Below are positions 56,101-62,531 of a stretch of DNA of 64,000 nt, piece by piece; within the stretch, counting starts at the first letter, position 1; every line of letters starts with the position of its first letter. The translations under genes were made by a program, and so were the position numbers. The notes under the pieces were generated by a model that saw nothing but the letters and a program-made list of their open reading frames with translations, was not told the DNA's origin and did not search any database. This DNA is from JACCXG01 sp963717745 (lineage in GTDB: Bacteria > Acidobacteriota > Vicinamibacteria > Vicinamibacterales > 2-12-FULL-66-21), in contig CAVQXJ010000020.1 of assembly GCA_963717745.1 (NCBI GenBank), positions 209,025 through 273,024 of the forward strand, written 5' to 3'.

Positions 56101-56655
56101 GCGCGCCACATCATCAACAGCGGCAAGATGGCGGTGATCCTCGGCATCGAGGTCGACGATCTGTTCGGCTGCTCCCTGCCGTCGGCCTGCACCGAACAGT
56201 TCGTGCGCGATCGGCTGAATCACTACTACGACATGGGCGTGCGGCACCTGTTCCCGGTGCATGCCTTCGACAACGCGTTCGGTGGCACCGCGCTGTTCGA
56301 TCCGCTGTTCGACCTCGGCAACCGGCTGGTCGAGGGGCAGTTCGTGGTGAGGCGCGAGTGCGGCCCCGAAGGGCTACGGCTACAAGGCGCAGCCCAATCA
56401 GCTGGCGGCGCAGCTGCAGCTCCCGGATCCGGGGACGACGGCGTTTGCGGCGGACTGCAATGCCCGTCCGCTGCAGCCGCTCGGCGACGTCCTCATCAGG
56501 GAAATGATGGCCAAGGGGATGATCATCGACATCGATCACATGTCGGCGCGCACGGCAGAGCTCGTGATGCAGCGCGCGGAGCAGTACGGCTATGCCGGGG
56601 TCATCACCGGCCACAGCGGATCGACGTCGGTGCTCCAGGGCACGCCCAAGTCTGA
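47149..56655 (+). CDS. Giant secreted multidomain protein, main part (SBBP, NHL, ELWxxDGT, PKD, Calx-beta, Fn3, start of M19-like domain)
   Basis: Signal peptide (residues 1-30). Approximate domains: DUF7948-type head 70-265 (RPIAFEENRGQADPNVKF); SBBP propeller 268-735; two PKD/Ig-like 740-935; NHL propeller 1075-1448 (MAVDQAGNIYVPD; GDLIVADSGLNRLRRI); DUF11 1450-1575 (VTNGGPSTATGI); PKD-like to 1675; about eight ELWxxDGT repeats 1697-2141 (ELWKSDGTEAGTV); tandem cadherin-like 2142-2214; Calx-beta 2216-2326 (FATADGSATAGADY); two DUF11 2328-2581; PKD to 2668; Fn3 2669-2778; M19-like dipeptidase from 2779 (ADFHNHQ, GIEVDDL). Homology leaves this frame near 56355, so the last 100 codons are spurious. 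The whole gene probably spans 47149-58926, about 3,925 codons. Confidence 0.88.
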   Translation: MTRVNWAGTLLRTTLALVPLIWGGPPAYADTPPGQTGASSTAREAGATADSSAAANNTATRTVIPTPTRRPIAFEENRGQADPNVKFIARSSTYTLFLTPREAILSPRTASNAMVRMHLDGGAKSPKVAGVDALPGKVYYANPEAKGRLTPAATFRRVHYTNVYPGIDLEYYGNDEALEFDFTLAPQADPNQIRLSFDGARSVTVGKEGELRLQTSADDLVLKAPIVYQERDGVRRHITGRYVVSNRRKGEVRFALGAYDRSLPLVIDPTIVYATYSGTAGSESISAIQVNKRGQVYLFGSTTALPSLGSPAVRIETATTDPIYTPLYCLVSKLSSDAQDVVFQVYFQGFRECQAFTVGPSGHVHLAMRAPYAFGGFTQLRTLSGDDDSGNAGAMMLSGLNFDQVTAIPGRPYLVRDMKADSSGNVYVLYQQLVQGDAALQSRLAKVNSVGELIDGTTGIGLPFDIGLYELGAGFGDVAVAMALDEFGQVFVIGDTHGEFPTTPNAFQTQSSAALSTGDVFLAQVDTAQFPWQIPYATLAGGDSHDAALGIARDPLGFIYLTGRTSSFNFPMASSAFQGSPNLTQGEGDGFILKLDLNQSGEDQLVAGTFLGLPQFGPGFGWRNASNPLVVLPGGELAITGITSGTLLVNELFQGGLVRAANPFIAIFSAEADALVMGTRLDSIDEATHSLIQGNGVQALISVIETTEPGRGTAGVDQPTLVGGVDLLVSKFDLSDVLANRPPTLDLGPDRALITETTVFDFDLANAPHGVGDHDGLIEKFTWRIDGGAPLVFTPPFSATFPLPLGRHVLTLAVTDNRGATVDDTLVVDVEQGLSNGDPLVDAGPDTSRVATSPTGATVALFGRVSDPDNDILTITWTGNFPTIQFEVRPPYFSGNAAVFARLPIGVTEATLTVNDGHGHVASDTTIFTLAGTNTAAGAAIEVTVQDDRVTEYNGFTPGRLELTFDAVTVAGLTWMRTRTDQLPPPSAGKQLGSAPSYYDVTSTAAGTGNVRVCIDTTGMSFRAAQAARLHRLNGTAWDDIALTSTPAESAAHYVCGATSFFTTATFALFTAADESMRVTTILDDLTFSDGVAVDPARQYLYVAHLSEVRRIDLQTQANIRIAGNGSTDLSEIRYNVDALDTAFFASGSMAVDQAGNIYVPDLNGCGLVRLEPRSNFTSYFLTRVAGTGPDPVTLACGYGGDGGAAIDADVTVAGGITFDRGGNMFFVQNGYASGNVLRRITPGADGVVGGAADEIITTIAGEGTTWPPGGNPHEVYFGGSLGSLTFSPQGDLYLGLSSQIGRLTPAPDAQVIDGRPGEVITSVSGGGILLTPPFQGDGGPAMNAEWNNARSIALQPNGDLIVADSGLNRLRRITAGADGIVNGGADERVSTFAGFSENLPDIPFNGDGYALSTAFSSPRVVLNDPRGGLVVADVGHNRLRRIGLGAVTGSGADLGVTLTASPNSIDAGSTVTYTATVTNGGPSTATGIAVSMPVPGGYAAWAQSPAGFCIVPILHFAGTVLCDGGSLLSGQSLQITITLTPPVRGTLASTVTASSATSDPVPDNNSRTVVVEALDRIAPTAVISAPSPVAVGTSLTASAVGSTDAGGGQIASYQWTLIERGVTIETTVPAVTFTVTPAEPLSVGPYTIQLVIFDDSGNASVSAVATVLVVVPASLTASNDSYTVTRDSTLVSGHRLVTKFPATSIFDNGPLRTLANVNGTLFFIERCNLRKSDGTAARTVLVKNICGNNLTTVNGTLFFAGQDSRGKELWKSDGTEAGTVLVKDIVPGSTSSSPRELTNVDGQLFFIVDIIAEGEVAGSELWRSDGTDSGTTMVKAFPGRGGAFFPRNVSGTLYFRVLPDGLWRSDGTTAGTVRIKNIRVDGGVPDLAFPHFFPWFPDWPVSINGKYAFFGRVPVDKDIWASDPVDGAVRLLEMNAETGHDRVLLDLAAAGDRLYFGVIDVTIRPEDWAACLANAGEQFCLLQPPYSGTREIWTSDGTPAGTTLLKVFGPFSSQAITDGPFFFTASGNSVYFLQGSGLWNTDGSEAGTTLVKAAQARSGSPFAGTSDRMTDVNGTLFFSARHLGLSGLWKSDGTEAGTVPVESVQSGYGPVDFTNVNGAFFFTIPYDDARDRELWVAGAAANVLANDILQTPQPVTATIVQPVSQGTLAFNPDGTFIYRPNPGFSGDDTFTYTVTDGTITSNPATVTIHVTTLPATISITNAEVVEGNGGTANLVFTITRSGLDLSASASVDFATADGSATAGADYVHQSGTVTFAPDETSKQVSVPAIGDTSDEGNEVFFLNLGNAAGAAIARTRAYGTIVNDDVEADLQVAVTAPSLVGAGGTIRYTVVITNNGPAPATLVGMSLPVSAAQLLGVSATSPAGFCLVPVLFLVPAGTVFCPAGTLAPHASITVTVDATLRANPLSNTVVATFSVGGHESDPVPDNNTHTVETEVEPSVDLLLVPLAPALTGTVTVGVPASFRMTVTNVGGAAAQVARLTVHPPAGLQFVSASMPGAVCDFIGFLVCDIDNFAPGASVEAVVVVTPLASGPVTATFTVSSPHIDLNPANNGITFDINRAPFANAGADQNIAINPTTGQGEFVVTSDGSSDPDGDPLVLTWSRNGEFLGNFMATWQILAVGNYVYTLTATDGRGGVAIDTVEVTVHGTGLAPPTNVSAQATAPGSVTISWNPVPGASGYRILRSPDPVTFQIPHIDPPLHAVVGSPATFDVTGTSTVDSGLPTLVRQYYAVQATNGSIVSLPAPAQGGEVLVTAAPDAEIFGVADFHNHQFANLGFGRSLISGNAFSPAGILDALPSCEAIHGSGGLLDLLGNIRTNPPGSFPVPVPITVPSMTFTPPNQAPMTTPSFPLLTSGHFTGGIAASNGISFDGWPRWNSITHQQVYYEWLRRAFDGGLRLMVMHALNNQLLCQISGTMNQTLGNFSCNDMDNIDDQLNMAKSLEAFIDGQSGGTGKGWYRIAYSATDARHIINSGKMAVILGIEVDDLFGCSLPSACTEQFVRDRLNHYYDMGVRHLFPVHAFDNAFGGTALFDPLFDLGNRLVEGQFVVRRECGPEGLRLQGAAQSAGGAAAAPGSGDDGVCGGLQCPSAAAARRRPHQGNDGQGDDHRHRSHVGAHGRARDAARGAVRLCRGHHRPQRIDVGAPGHAQV

Positions 56656-57003
56656 AGGCGCGAAGACGCCGGCGCAGCTCGCACGCGTCCGCGCCGTCGG
56701 CGGCGTCAGCGGGATCTTCGCCGGCCAGGGCGATCGCGTTCGTCCGGGCAACGCCAACGGTGTGCGTCGCCCATCCGGGCAGCACGATAGCGAACGACTG
56801 CGGCAACTCGTCGAAGACGTTCGCGCAGGTGTACCTCGCGACGGTCGACGCGCTGGGCGGCGCGGGCACTGCTGCCGTCGGCTTCGGGACAGATTTCAAC
56901 GGCCTGGCCTCGATGCCGGGTCCGCGGTTCGGCCCAGAGTCGTGCTCGGGCGACACCGAACACTCGCCACAGGCGAACCGCGTGACCTATCCGCTCACCA
57001 TCG
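56356..57003 (+). CDS. Middle of the M19-like dipeptidase domain, read in shifted frames
   Basis: This segment completes the metallo-dipeptidase domain of the giant protein but in two other frames. From about 56356 it reads GYGYKAQPNQLAAQLQLP and MIIDIDHMSART, then ITGHSGS: two His residues that match the zinc-bridging His ligands of renal-dipeptidase-type enzymes. Near 56750-56780 the frame shifts again to NSSKTFAQVYLATVDALGG and GFGTDFNG, whose Asp matches the last ligand. Near 57004 a third shift returns to the original frame. Each shift is +1, and three of them restore the reading frame. It may be a cluster of sequencing errors or real damage. Confidence 0.7.
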
Positions 57004-58926
57004 CGTCACCGGCCGGGCGTCTATGCCGGCCGCCTGGCGCAGACGGCGTCGCCGAATCGCGTCGCCAAGGACAACCCGTTCGATCCGTTCCAGAACGCGC
57101 ACCAGAAGCCGTGGGACATCAACGAGGACGGCCTGGCGCATGTCGGCATGCTGCCCGACTTCATCCAGGAACTCCGCAACGTCGGCGTCACCGACGCGCA
57201 GCTGCAGCCGCTGTTCCGCTCGGCCGAGGGCTATATCAGGATGTGGGAGCGCGCCGAAGCCACCGCCCCGGTGGTGACACCGCCGGCCAGCATCACGATC
57301 GCCGGCACCGAGTCCGCGGGCGCGCGCGGCAACGCGTCGGCGGCTCTGCACACGTTCCTCCTCGGCGGATCGGCGATCGACGTCGGTTCAGTCACGCGGC
57401 TCGCACCGCAGGTCGGCGGCCTCGTGGTCGACGACCAGGCGCTGTTCCCGCTCGGCACCACCGAGGTCATCTTCCGCTTCTCCGACGGCGCGGGACACAT
57501 CGGCTCGGCAATCGCCACCGTCACCGTCGTCCAGGGCAGCGGCACGCTCGTGGTCGACGATGGCGTTGCGGTGAACCTGCTCGCGGATGGGAGCTCGTTG
57601 ATCGGGACGCTCACCTTTGCCGATGTCCAGCAGGAAGGTTTCGTCACCGCGACGATGCTGACCATGTATCCGGCACTGCCGATCGAGTTCGTAGCGCTCA
57701 CCCCGGTCTACGACATCGTCACCACAGCGCTCCATGGCGGCATCGTCGACGTGTGCCTCAATGGGTCAGGCTTCCAGCCGGACGATCGGCTGCTGCACCA
57801 CGAGGGCGGCGCGTGGACCGATGTGACGCGCGGCGTGACGGCGCTCACCATCTGCGGCCAGGTGGCGTCGCTTTCGCCGTTCGTCGCGGTGCGGCCGGTC
57901 AATCGTCCGCCGACGGCCGACGCCGGATCGTACGGGCCGTTCGAAGCCACCTCACCGGCAGGCGCGAGCGTGACGCTCGTTGGCAGCGGGAGCGATCCCG
58001 ATACCGGCAATTCGCTGACGTTTGTCTGGCGGAAAGGCGCCGGCACGATCGGCCACACCGCCACGCTCACCATCGTGCTGCCGATTGGCACGCACGACCT
58101 GACGCTTACCGTGAGCGACAACCACGGCCTGTCGGCGACGGCGTCAACCCGGGTGATCGTGCGCGACACCACACCGCCGAATCTGGTGGCACCCCCCAAT
58201 CAGTCGGCGACCACCACCAACGCGAGCGGCGTCGCAGTCAGTTACCCGCCGGCGACGGCAACCGACACGGCGTCGGGTGTTCAGTCTGTCCAGTGCGCGC
58301 CGGCCACGGGATCGGTGTTCCCGGTCGGCGCCACCATCGTGGCGTGCACGGCCAGGGATGTCGCGGGCAACACCGCCACCGCGGCGTTCACGGTCACCGT
58401 GCAGCTGTCGAGTCCGCAAACCCTCGACGGGCGGATGTTCGGCATCGGCTTCATCGCTGACGGCAGCCAGCACCATCACGTGCTCTTCCACGTGATGCAG
58501 CGCGACGGCGTCGACAACGGCCGGCTGGAGTACTGGTTCAAGGACTCGCGCTTCTGTGCGAAAGACGATGACTTCAGCATGGCTGACGGCAGTATGGACA
58601 GCCACTACGGCCACGATCACGCCGCGCCGAAGTGGTTCCACGCCACCGCCATCACCGAGGTGGTCTTCACCGACGACCCGGCGTTTCGTCCCGGCTGGGC
58701 GCTGGGTGGCGAGCCGAAGGGCGACACCGTCCGTGTCAAGGGCACGGGCAAGTGGAACGGCCAGGCCGGCTACACGTTCGAGGCGCTCACATCAGACCGC
58801 GGCGAACCGGGTCGCAACCGCGACCGCTTCTCGATCGTCATCAGGAACGCCAGCGGACAAACCGTCGCCAGCGTCAACGACACGCTCGACGCGGGCAACG
58901 TCCAGGCGGCGAACGTGCTCAGATAG
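57004..58926 (+). CDS. C-terminal part of the giant secreted protein (end of M19-like domain, PKD, HYR, terminal domain)
   Basis: The frame is the same as that of the main part. It reads VYAGRLAQTASPNRVAKDNPF and GLAHVGMLPDFIQELRNVG, the C-terminal helices of the dipeptidase domain. Then follow an Ig-like segment (57280-57550), a propeller-anchor-like block (VVDDGVAVNLLADGSSL), a PKD domain (PPTADAGSYGPFEATSPAGASVTL), a HYR domain (TPPNLVAPPNQSATT; TIVACTARDVAGNTATAAFTVTV), and a terminal domain rich in His (GSQHHHVLFHVMQRD; GHDHAAPKWFH) ending DTLDAGNVQAANVLR. If the upstream shifts are real, translation could restart only from an internal ATG such as 57148. Confidence 0.82.
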   Translation, partial: RHRPGVYAGRLAQTASPNRVAKDNPFDPFQNAHQKPWDINEDGLAHVGMLPDFIQELRNVGVTDAQLQPLFRSAEGYIRMWERAEATAPVVTPPASITIAGTESAGARGNASAALHTFLLGGSAIDVGSVTRLAPQVGGLVVDDQALFPLGTTEVIFRFSDGAGHIGSAIATVTVVQGSGTLVVDDGVAVNLLADGSSLIGTLTFADVQQEGFVTATMLTMYPALPIEFVALTPVYDIVTTALHGGIVDVCLNGSGFQPDDRLLHHEGGAWTDVTRGVTALTICGQVASLSPFVAVRPVNRPPTADAGSYGPFEATSPAGASVTLVGSGSDPDTGNSLTFVWRKGAGTIGHTATLTIVLPIGTHDLTLTVSDNHGLSATASTRVIVRDTTPPNLVAPPNQSATTTNASGVAVSYPPATATDTASGVQSVQCAPATGSVFPVGATIVACTARDVAGNTATAAFTVTVQLSSPQTLDGRMFGIGFIADGSQHHHVLFHVMQRDGVDNGRLEYWFKDSRFCAKDDDFSMADGSMDSHYGHDHAAPKWFHATAITEVVFTDDPAFRPGWALGGEPKGDTVRVKGTGKWNGQAGYTFEALTSDRGEPGRNRDRFSIVIRNASGQTVASVNDTLDAGNVQAANVLR

Positions 58927-58933
58927 AGAAGAG

Positions 58934-58959
58934 GCCGGACTTGGTGATCCTCGTCCGGC
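58934..58959 (+). terminator. Hairpin after the giant gene
   Basis: GCCGGAC (58934-58940) pairs perfectly with GTCCGGC (58953-58959) around a 12-base loop, starting eight bases after the stop codon. There is no T tract, so it may be a Rho-linked or mRNA-protecting hairpin rather than a classical terminator. Confidence 0.45.
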
Positions 58960-59063
58960 AGAACGTCGGTCACGTCACGCTGCTGAGCGCCGACTTCCTG
59001 ACCAGTGAAGGAGCGGCGTCCTGTTGGACTTGGGCACCACCCTCGGATCGCTGCGCCGAACAA

Positions 59064-59132
59064 CGCTGGACCACACTGAATGCCGAAATTGAAGCGCTCG
59101 AGAAAGCGCTGACGGCGGTGAGGCCTCAACGC
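59064..59132 (+). repeat. 69-bp copy of the end of the coiled-coil gene at 17050-17118
   Basis: The copy matches 65 of 69 bases with 17050-17118 and encodes the identical peptide RWTTLNAEIEALEKALTAV plus RPQR. The four differences (AAC/AAT, GCG/GCC, ATC/ATT, CGG/AGG) are all synonymous. Similarity fades on both sides, and no start codon or leader is present. It is probably the tail of a lost paralogue. Confidence 0.8.
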
Positions 59133-59351
59133 CCAAGGCGTGGCAATCCGCTTGAATGTGCCACCGACGCTCTCCGCAGAGGCCCGTGGCCGAAAGGCAC
59201 AGCCGTTATGGCAATTGTTCCGCGTGCGGACAGCAGCGGCCGGCGCTTGCGCTTCGACGGCCAGAGCCGGCACCGCCCGCGTCTTGTGATGCTCTACGCT
59301 ACTGAGCGTTGCCGTTCAGACTCCATCGGCGCACCCTGAGAGGAGACGCGC

Positions 59352-59880
59352 ATGCGAGTGGATTGGTCTGCCATCTCCCCTGAGCGGCGGCGTCTCATAT
59401 TGGTGGCATCGGACGGCAAGTATGAAGCTCTGACGTCGGCCTTCGACCCGAAAAAATTCGGGAAAGAGGCCCTACTGTGGTTGCTCGTTCCTTATGCAGG
59501 AGTTCTTCGCGCCGGTTTCGGCGCGGCAACGGCTTCGTCAGAGCACTTGTTTGCCTTGAAAGAACTTGTGGCCGAAACGCGCACGGCGGATCAAGAAAGC
59601 AAGGCAAAGAGGATCCTCCGGTTGTTTCACAGCGCCGCCACGCCGACCACCGAGTATTTCGCAAACGGGGAAGTCCCGATTCCACACCTGCCCGAAGAAG
59701 AGGCGACCAGTCGGTTCAGTTTTGATATTGGTCAGCCGTTGGATGGGTGCGCCTACGTGCTCAATCCGTGCCTGGAGAATCACTACTTGCAGCCCGCACT
59801 GGCCAATGAACGGCTCGTGCAAGAGAAGCTCGCCGCGTTTATCGGAATCAATGCCGATCTTGGTGCCAAGAGGCTAGAGT
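59352..59880 (+). CDS. Hypothetical cytoplasmic protein, 3' end replaced by relic sequence
   Basis: ATG 59352 follows AGGAG by a good spacing. The first 170 codons read as a soluble protein without signal or span apart from one hydrophobic helix (LLWLLVPYAGVLRAGFGAA): WSAISPERRRLILVASDGKY, then LKELVAETRTADQESKAKRILRLFHSA, and FSFDIGQPLDGCAYVLNPCLENHYLQPALANERL. No family is recognised. After about 59880 the frame stays open to 60221 but changes to basic, low-sense sequence that covers a transposase relic, so the real C-terminus is probably lost. Confidence 0.55.
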
Positions 59881-59997
59881 CTAGAGGCGACCACCTGCCG
59901 CGCCGTCCACTCGGCGGTGGGATGCGCCGTGATGTTGGCATGCACGATGCGCCGACGGGCGTGGGACAGTACTACCAACACGAAGAGCAATTCCAAC

Positions 59998-60055
59998 TGG
60001 GGCTACACGCGCATTCAAGGTGCCCTCAAGAACCTCGGGGCACGAACTGGCGTCG
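59998..60055 (+). mobile_element. Short transposase relic
   Basis: In the frame 59917-60153 it reads NWGYTRIQGALKNLGARTG, the conserved helix-turn-helix to integrase-core block (usually NPTWGYTRIQGALKNLGHxV) of a DDE transposase family. Nothing else of the element is preserved. Confidence 0.55.
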
Positions 60056-60251
60056 TGAGGCTGCGGAGATGCAATCGACTTCAGCGCTCGCTCGGCGGCT
60101 CCCGGGTAGATGGCGTCGCGGTTGTAATCTGCCAGAAATCACCGTCCGGGTGACAAGGATCGACCGAATATTCTGTTCGCTTGGCCTCTCGAAACTCTGC
60201 TATAAATGCCGTCGTTGGTAACACGCATGCTTCTCACCGGAGGTAAGACGA

Positions 60252-60764
60252 ATGCAGAAGAACGTCAAGACGGCCACTATTCTTGCTGTGCTCCTCCATG
60301 CATCGCTTGCGGTCGCGCAGACCAAGACTGCGAAGCCATCGGCCGTGGGCGTTTGGAAAATGGACGTGAAGCAAAGCAAATTTGGCTCCCAGCTGCCCCC
60401 GAGATCAGGCATGTTAACCATCCTCAAAGACACACCGGATGCAATGGCTTGGCGCTATGAGGAAGTGGACGCCACAGGTAAGTCATCCACGTTGTCGTGG
60501 AGTGGACCCCTTGACGGCAGCATGCAAGACATGAAGGCAGCTGATGGTCAGGTGCCCGGCAAGCAGAGCATGAAGAGAGACGGTGACTTCATGCTTCGTC
60601 ACGTCGAGGTTCCCAACGTAGGGACATTTGACTCTCGAGTCACCACGTCCGCAGACGGCAATACATTCACGGACGTCGTAACTGCGAAGACACAGGACGG
60701 CAAGACAGCAACAGACACCGTCGTATTCCATCGGATCGCTGGCGCAAAACCCGACAGCAAGTAG
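60252..60764 (+). CDS. Small secreted protein of unknown function
   Basis: A 170-residue exported protein. ATG 60252 has GGAGG upstream. Signal peptide is residues 1-22 (TATILAVLLHASLAVAQ). The mature part is a beta-rich domain with repeats of strand-turn-strand sense (VGVWKMDVKQSKFG, GMLTILKDTPDAMAWRYEEVD, STLSWSGPLDGSMQDMK, FDSRVTTSADGNTFTDVVTAKT), as in lipocalin-like stress or binding proteins of soil acidobacteria. There is no Cys in the mature part. It is followed by a good terminator, so it is probably monocistronic. Confidence 0.8.
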   Translation: MQKNVKTATILAVLLHASLAVAQTKTAKPSAVGVWKMDVKQSKFGSQLPPRSGMLTILKDTPDAMAWRYEEVDATGKSSTLSWSGPLDGSMQDMKAADGQVPGKQSMKRDGDFMLRHVEVPNVGTFDSRVTTSADGNTFTDVVTAKTQDGKTATDTVVFHRIAGAKPDSK

Positions 60765-60781
60765 ATCCGCTCCGCGGATCA

Positions 60782-60813
60782 ACGGCGCGGGATGCTTGTC
60801 TCGCGCCGTCTTT
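60782..60813 (+). terminator. Rho-independent terminator
   Basis: ACGGCGCG (60782-60789) pairs with CGCGCCGT (60802-60809), followed by CTTT (60810-60813), 18 bp after the stop of the secreted-protein gene. The loop of about 12 bases can pair further. Confidence 0.7.
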
Positions 60814-60858
60814 CACGCCGCTCCAATCGGCTTTCGATTGCGATCCGCGAACCACTAG

Positions 60859-60887
60859 CCCGGATAATTCATCAGTGAGCGAGTTTC
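60859..60887 (+). repeat. Left terminal inverted repeat of the IS1380 element
   Basis: Begins CCCGGATAATTCATCAGTGA and ends at GAGTTTC (60881-60887). The right copy (62499-62527 on the minus strand) differs only in bases 5-8. CTAG precedes it at 60855-60858. Confidence 0.9.
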
Positions 60888-60961
60888 ACTGAAACACAAA
60901 CGCCTCCGAGGGGTACTACGCTGTTGACTAGACCGCGTTGTCCCCACCGGAGGCGATTGCG

Positions 60962-62335
60962 TTGAACGAGCCGACAATAGCACAGACGGTTCTGTTTGCG
61001 GACCTGGCCGAGCGGCCCGTGATCGCGACCTTTGATCAACCGCACGCGAGTTCGGACGGCGGGGCGATCCTGCTGACGGCGGCGGACCGCCACCTCGGCC
61101 TGGTGGCGTCCCTCACGGCGACCGTCCCCGATGCGCGCGATCCGGAACGCATCACGCACGGCGTGGGGGATCTGGTCGCCCAGCGGGTCTTCGCGATCGC
61201 GTGCGGTCATCCCGATGGCAATGACGGTGATCGGCTCGCCGAGGATCCGATCCACAAACTGTTGCTGGGGCGCGACCCGATGGACGGTGGTCGCTTGGCC
61301 TCGCAGCCGACGATCTCGCGGTTCGAGCACACGGCGGCGCCGCGCATGCTGCTCGCCATGGGCCACGCGCTCGCCGACACGGTGATTGCCCGGCATCGCC
61401 GCCGCCGCCGCGGCGTCCGGCTGATCACGATCGATCTGGATGCCACCGAAGACCAGACCCACGGCGCCCAGCAACTGACCTTCTTCAATGGCTTCTACGA
61501 TCATTGGTGCTATCTGCCGCTCGTCGGCACCCTGACCTTTGACGACGAGACCCGGCAATACCTCGTCGCCGCGATCCTCCGCCCGGGCAACGCCGCCGGC
61601 ACGAGCGGCGCGCTCAGCCTGCGCCATCGGCTGCTGCCGAAACTCTGGCGCGCGTTTCCTGGCGCCCGGCTCCGCGTCCGGCTCGATGCGGGTTTTGCGA
61701 CGCCCGAAATCTTTGCGCATCTCGAGGCCGCGGGGGTCGAGTATGTCGTCGCCATGGGCACCAACGCCGTGCTGGACCGGTACGCCGAGCCCTACCTCGC
61801 GCCGCTGCGCGCCGTCGTCGCCGCGACCCACGACACCACCACGACCTATGGCGAGGTGGCCGATCAGACCCGCAGCTGGCCGGCCCCGCGGCGCACGATC
61901 ATCAAAGCGGAAGTGGCGTGGCACGCCGGTCGCGAACCGCGCGACAATCCGCGCTTTGTCATCACCAACCTGCGGCAGAGCCCCGAGTGGATCTACACCC
62001 GGGTCTATTGCGCCCGCGGCGACAGTGAGAACCGCTTCAAGGAATTGAAACTCGCGCTCGCCTTCGGTCGCACCAGCTGCACGCGCTTCTGGGCCAACCA
62101 ATTGCGCATCACCCTGACGGCCGCGGCGTTCGTCCTGTTTCAAGAGCTCCAACTCGGAGCGGACCGCACCGCCCTCCACGGGGCCCAAGTCCCGCGGCTG
62201 CGCCAGGCCCTGATCACGATCGGCGTGCAGGTCGTGCGTTCCGTCCGCCGGATCGTCCTGCACTTTCTTCGATCCCATCCCGAGGCCACGACCTGGCGGC
62301 GGCTCGCGCGCGCACTCGGCGCGGTACCCGCGTAA
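60962..62335 (+). CDS. IS1380-family transposase
   Basis: A 457-residue transposase when started at TTG 60962, which has GGAGG eight bases upstream; an in-frame TTG at 60938 is the other option. The DDE nuclease fold is seen in ITIDLDATEDQTHG (first Asp), RVRLDAGFATPEIF (second Asp), and the YCARGDSENRFKELKLALAFGRTSC block with the Glu in SENRFKELK, typical of the family. Opening residues PHASSDGGAILL and SQPTISRFEH are also family-like. The protein is full length, so the element may be active. Confidence 0.94.
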   Translation: MNEPTIAQTVLFADLAERPVIATFDQPHASSDGGAILLTAADRHLGLVASLTATVPDARDPERITHGVGDLVAQRVFAIACGHPDGNDGDRLAEDPIHKLLLGRDPMDGGRLASQPTISRFEHTAAPRMLLAMGHALADTVIARHRRRRRGVRLITIDLDATEDQTHGAQQLTFFNGFYDHWCYLPLVGTLTFDDETRQYLVAAILRPGNAAGTSGALSLRHRLLPKLWRAFPGARLRVRLDAGFATPEIFAHLEAAGVEYVVAMGTNAVLDRYAEPYLAPLRAVVAATHDTTTTYGEVADQTRSWPAPRRTIIKAEVAWHAGREPRDNPRFVITNLRQSPEWIYTRVYCARGDSENRFKELKLALAFGRTSCTRFWANQLRITLTAAAFVLFQELQLGADRTALHGAQVPRLRQALITIGVQVVRSVRRIVLHFLRSHPEATTWRRLARALGAVPA

Positions 62336-62498
62336 CCAGCACGACCCCCAACGGCCGACACGCCGGAGGTGTCGCTGCCCCCCGCCCAGCGAGCCCATCT
62401 TGGCCCCGCGAATCCACCAGCGACACGATCCAGGGGCTGGCCGCCGTCGACCGCTGCCGGAAAGTGGTCTCACCGTCTTCGGAGGCGTGGCCGCAGAA

Positions 62499-62527
62499 GA
62501 AACTCGCTCACTGATGAATAGTGCGGG
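62499..62527 (-). repeat. Right terminal inverted repeat of the IS1380 element
   Basis: Read on the minus strand it begins CCCGCACTATTCATCAGTGA. It is followed on the plus strand by CTAG at 62528-62531, matching the left flank. Confidence 0.9.
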
Positions 62528-62531
62528 CTAG

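Larger units (their letters stand above)
60859..62527 (+). mobile_element. Complete IS1380-family insertion sequence, 1,669 bp
   Basis: The element is bounded by imperfect inverted repeats of 29 bp (60859-60887 and 62499-62527 reversed) that share CCCG and, after a four-base difference, ATTCATCAGTGAGCGAGTTTC. It is flanked by the 4-bp direct repeat CTAG at 60855-60858 and 62528-62531, as expected for a target duplication. It holds one intact transposase gene. The intact ends and duplication suggest a recent insertion. Confidence 0.92.

Noticed and set aside
54292..56262. A 656-codon minus-strand frame opposite the giant gene
   Set aside because: Same cause as above; composition is that of an antisense shadow (His, Arg, Val, Asp rich) and there is no ribosome-binding site.
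60872..62473. A 533-codon minus-strand frame across the IS element
   Set aside because: It is antisense to the transposase, and the transposase has family motifs and an intact element around it.
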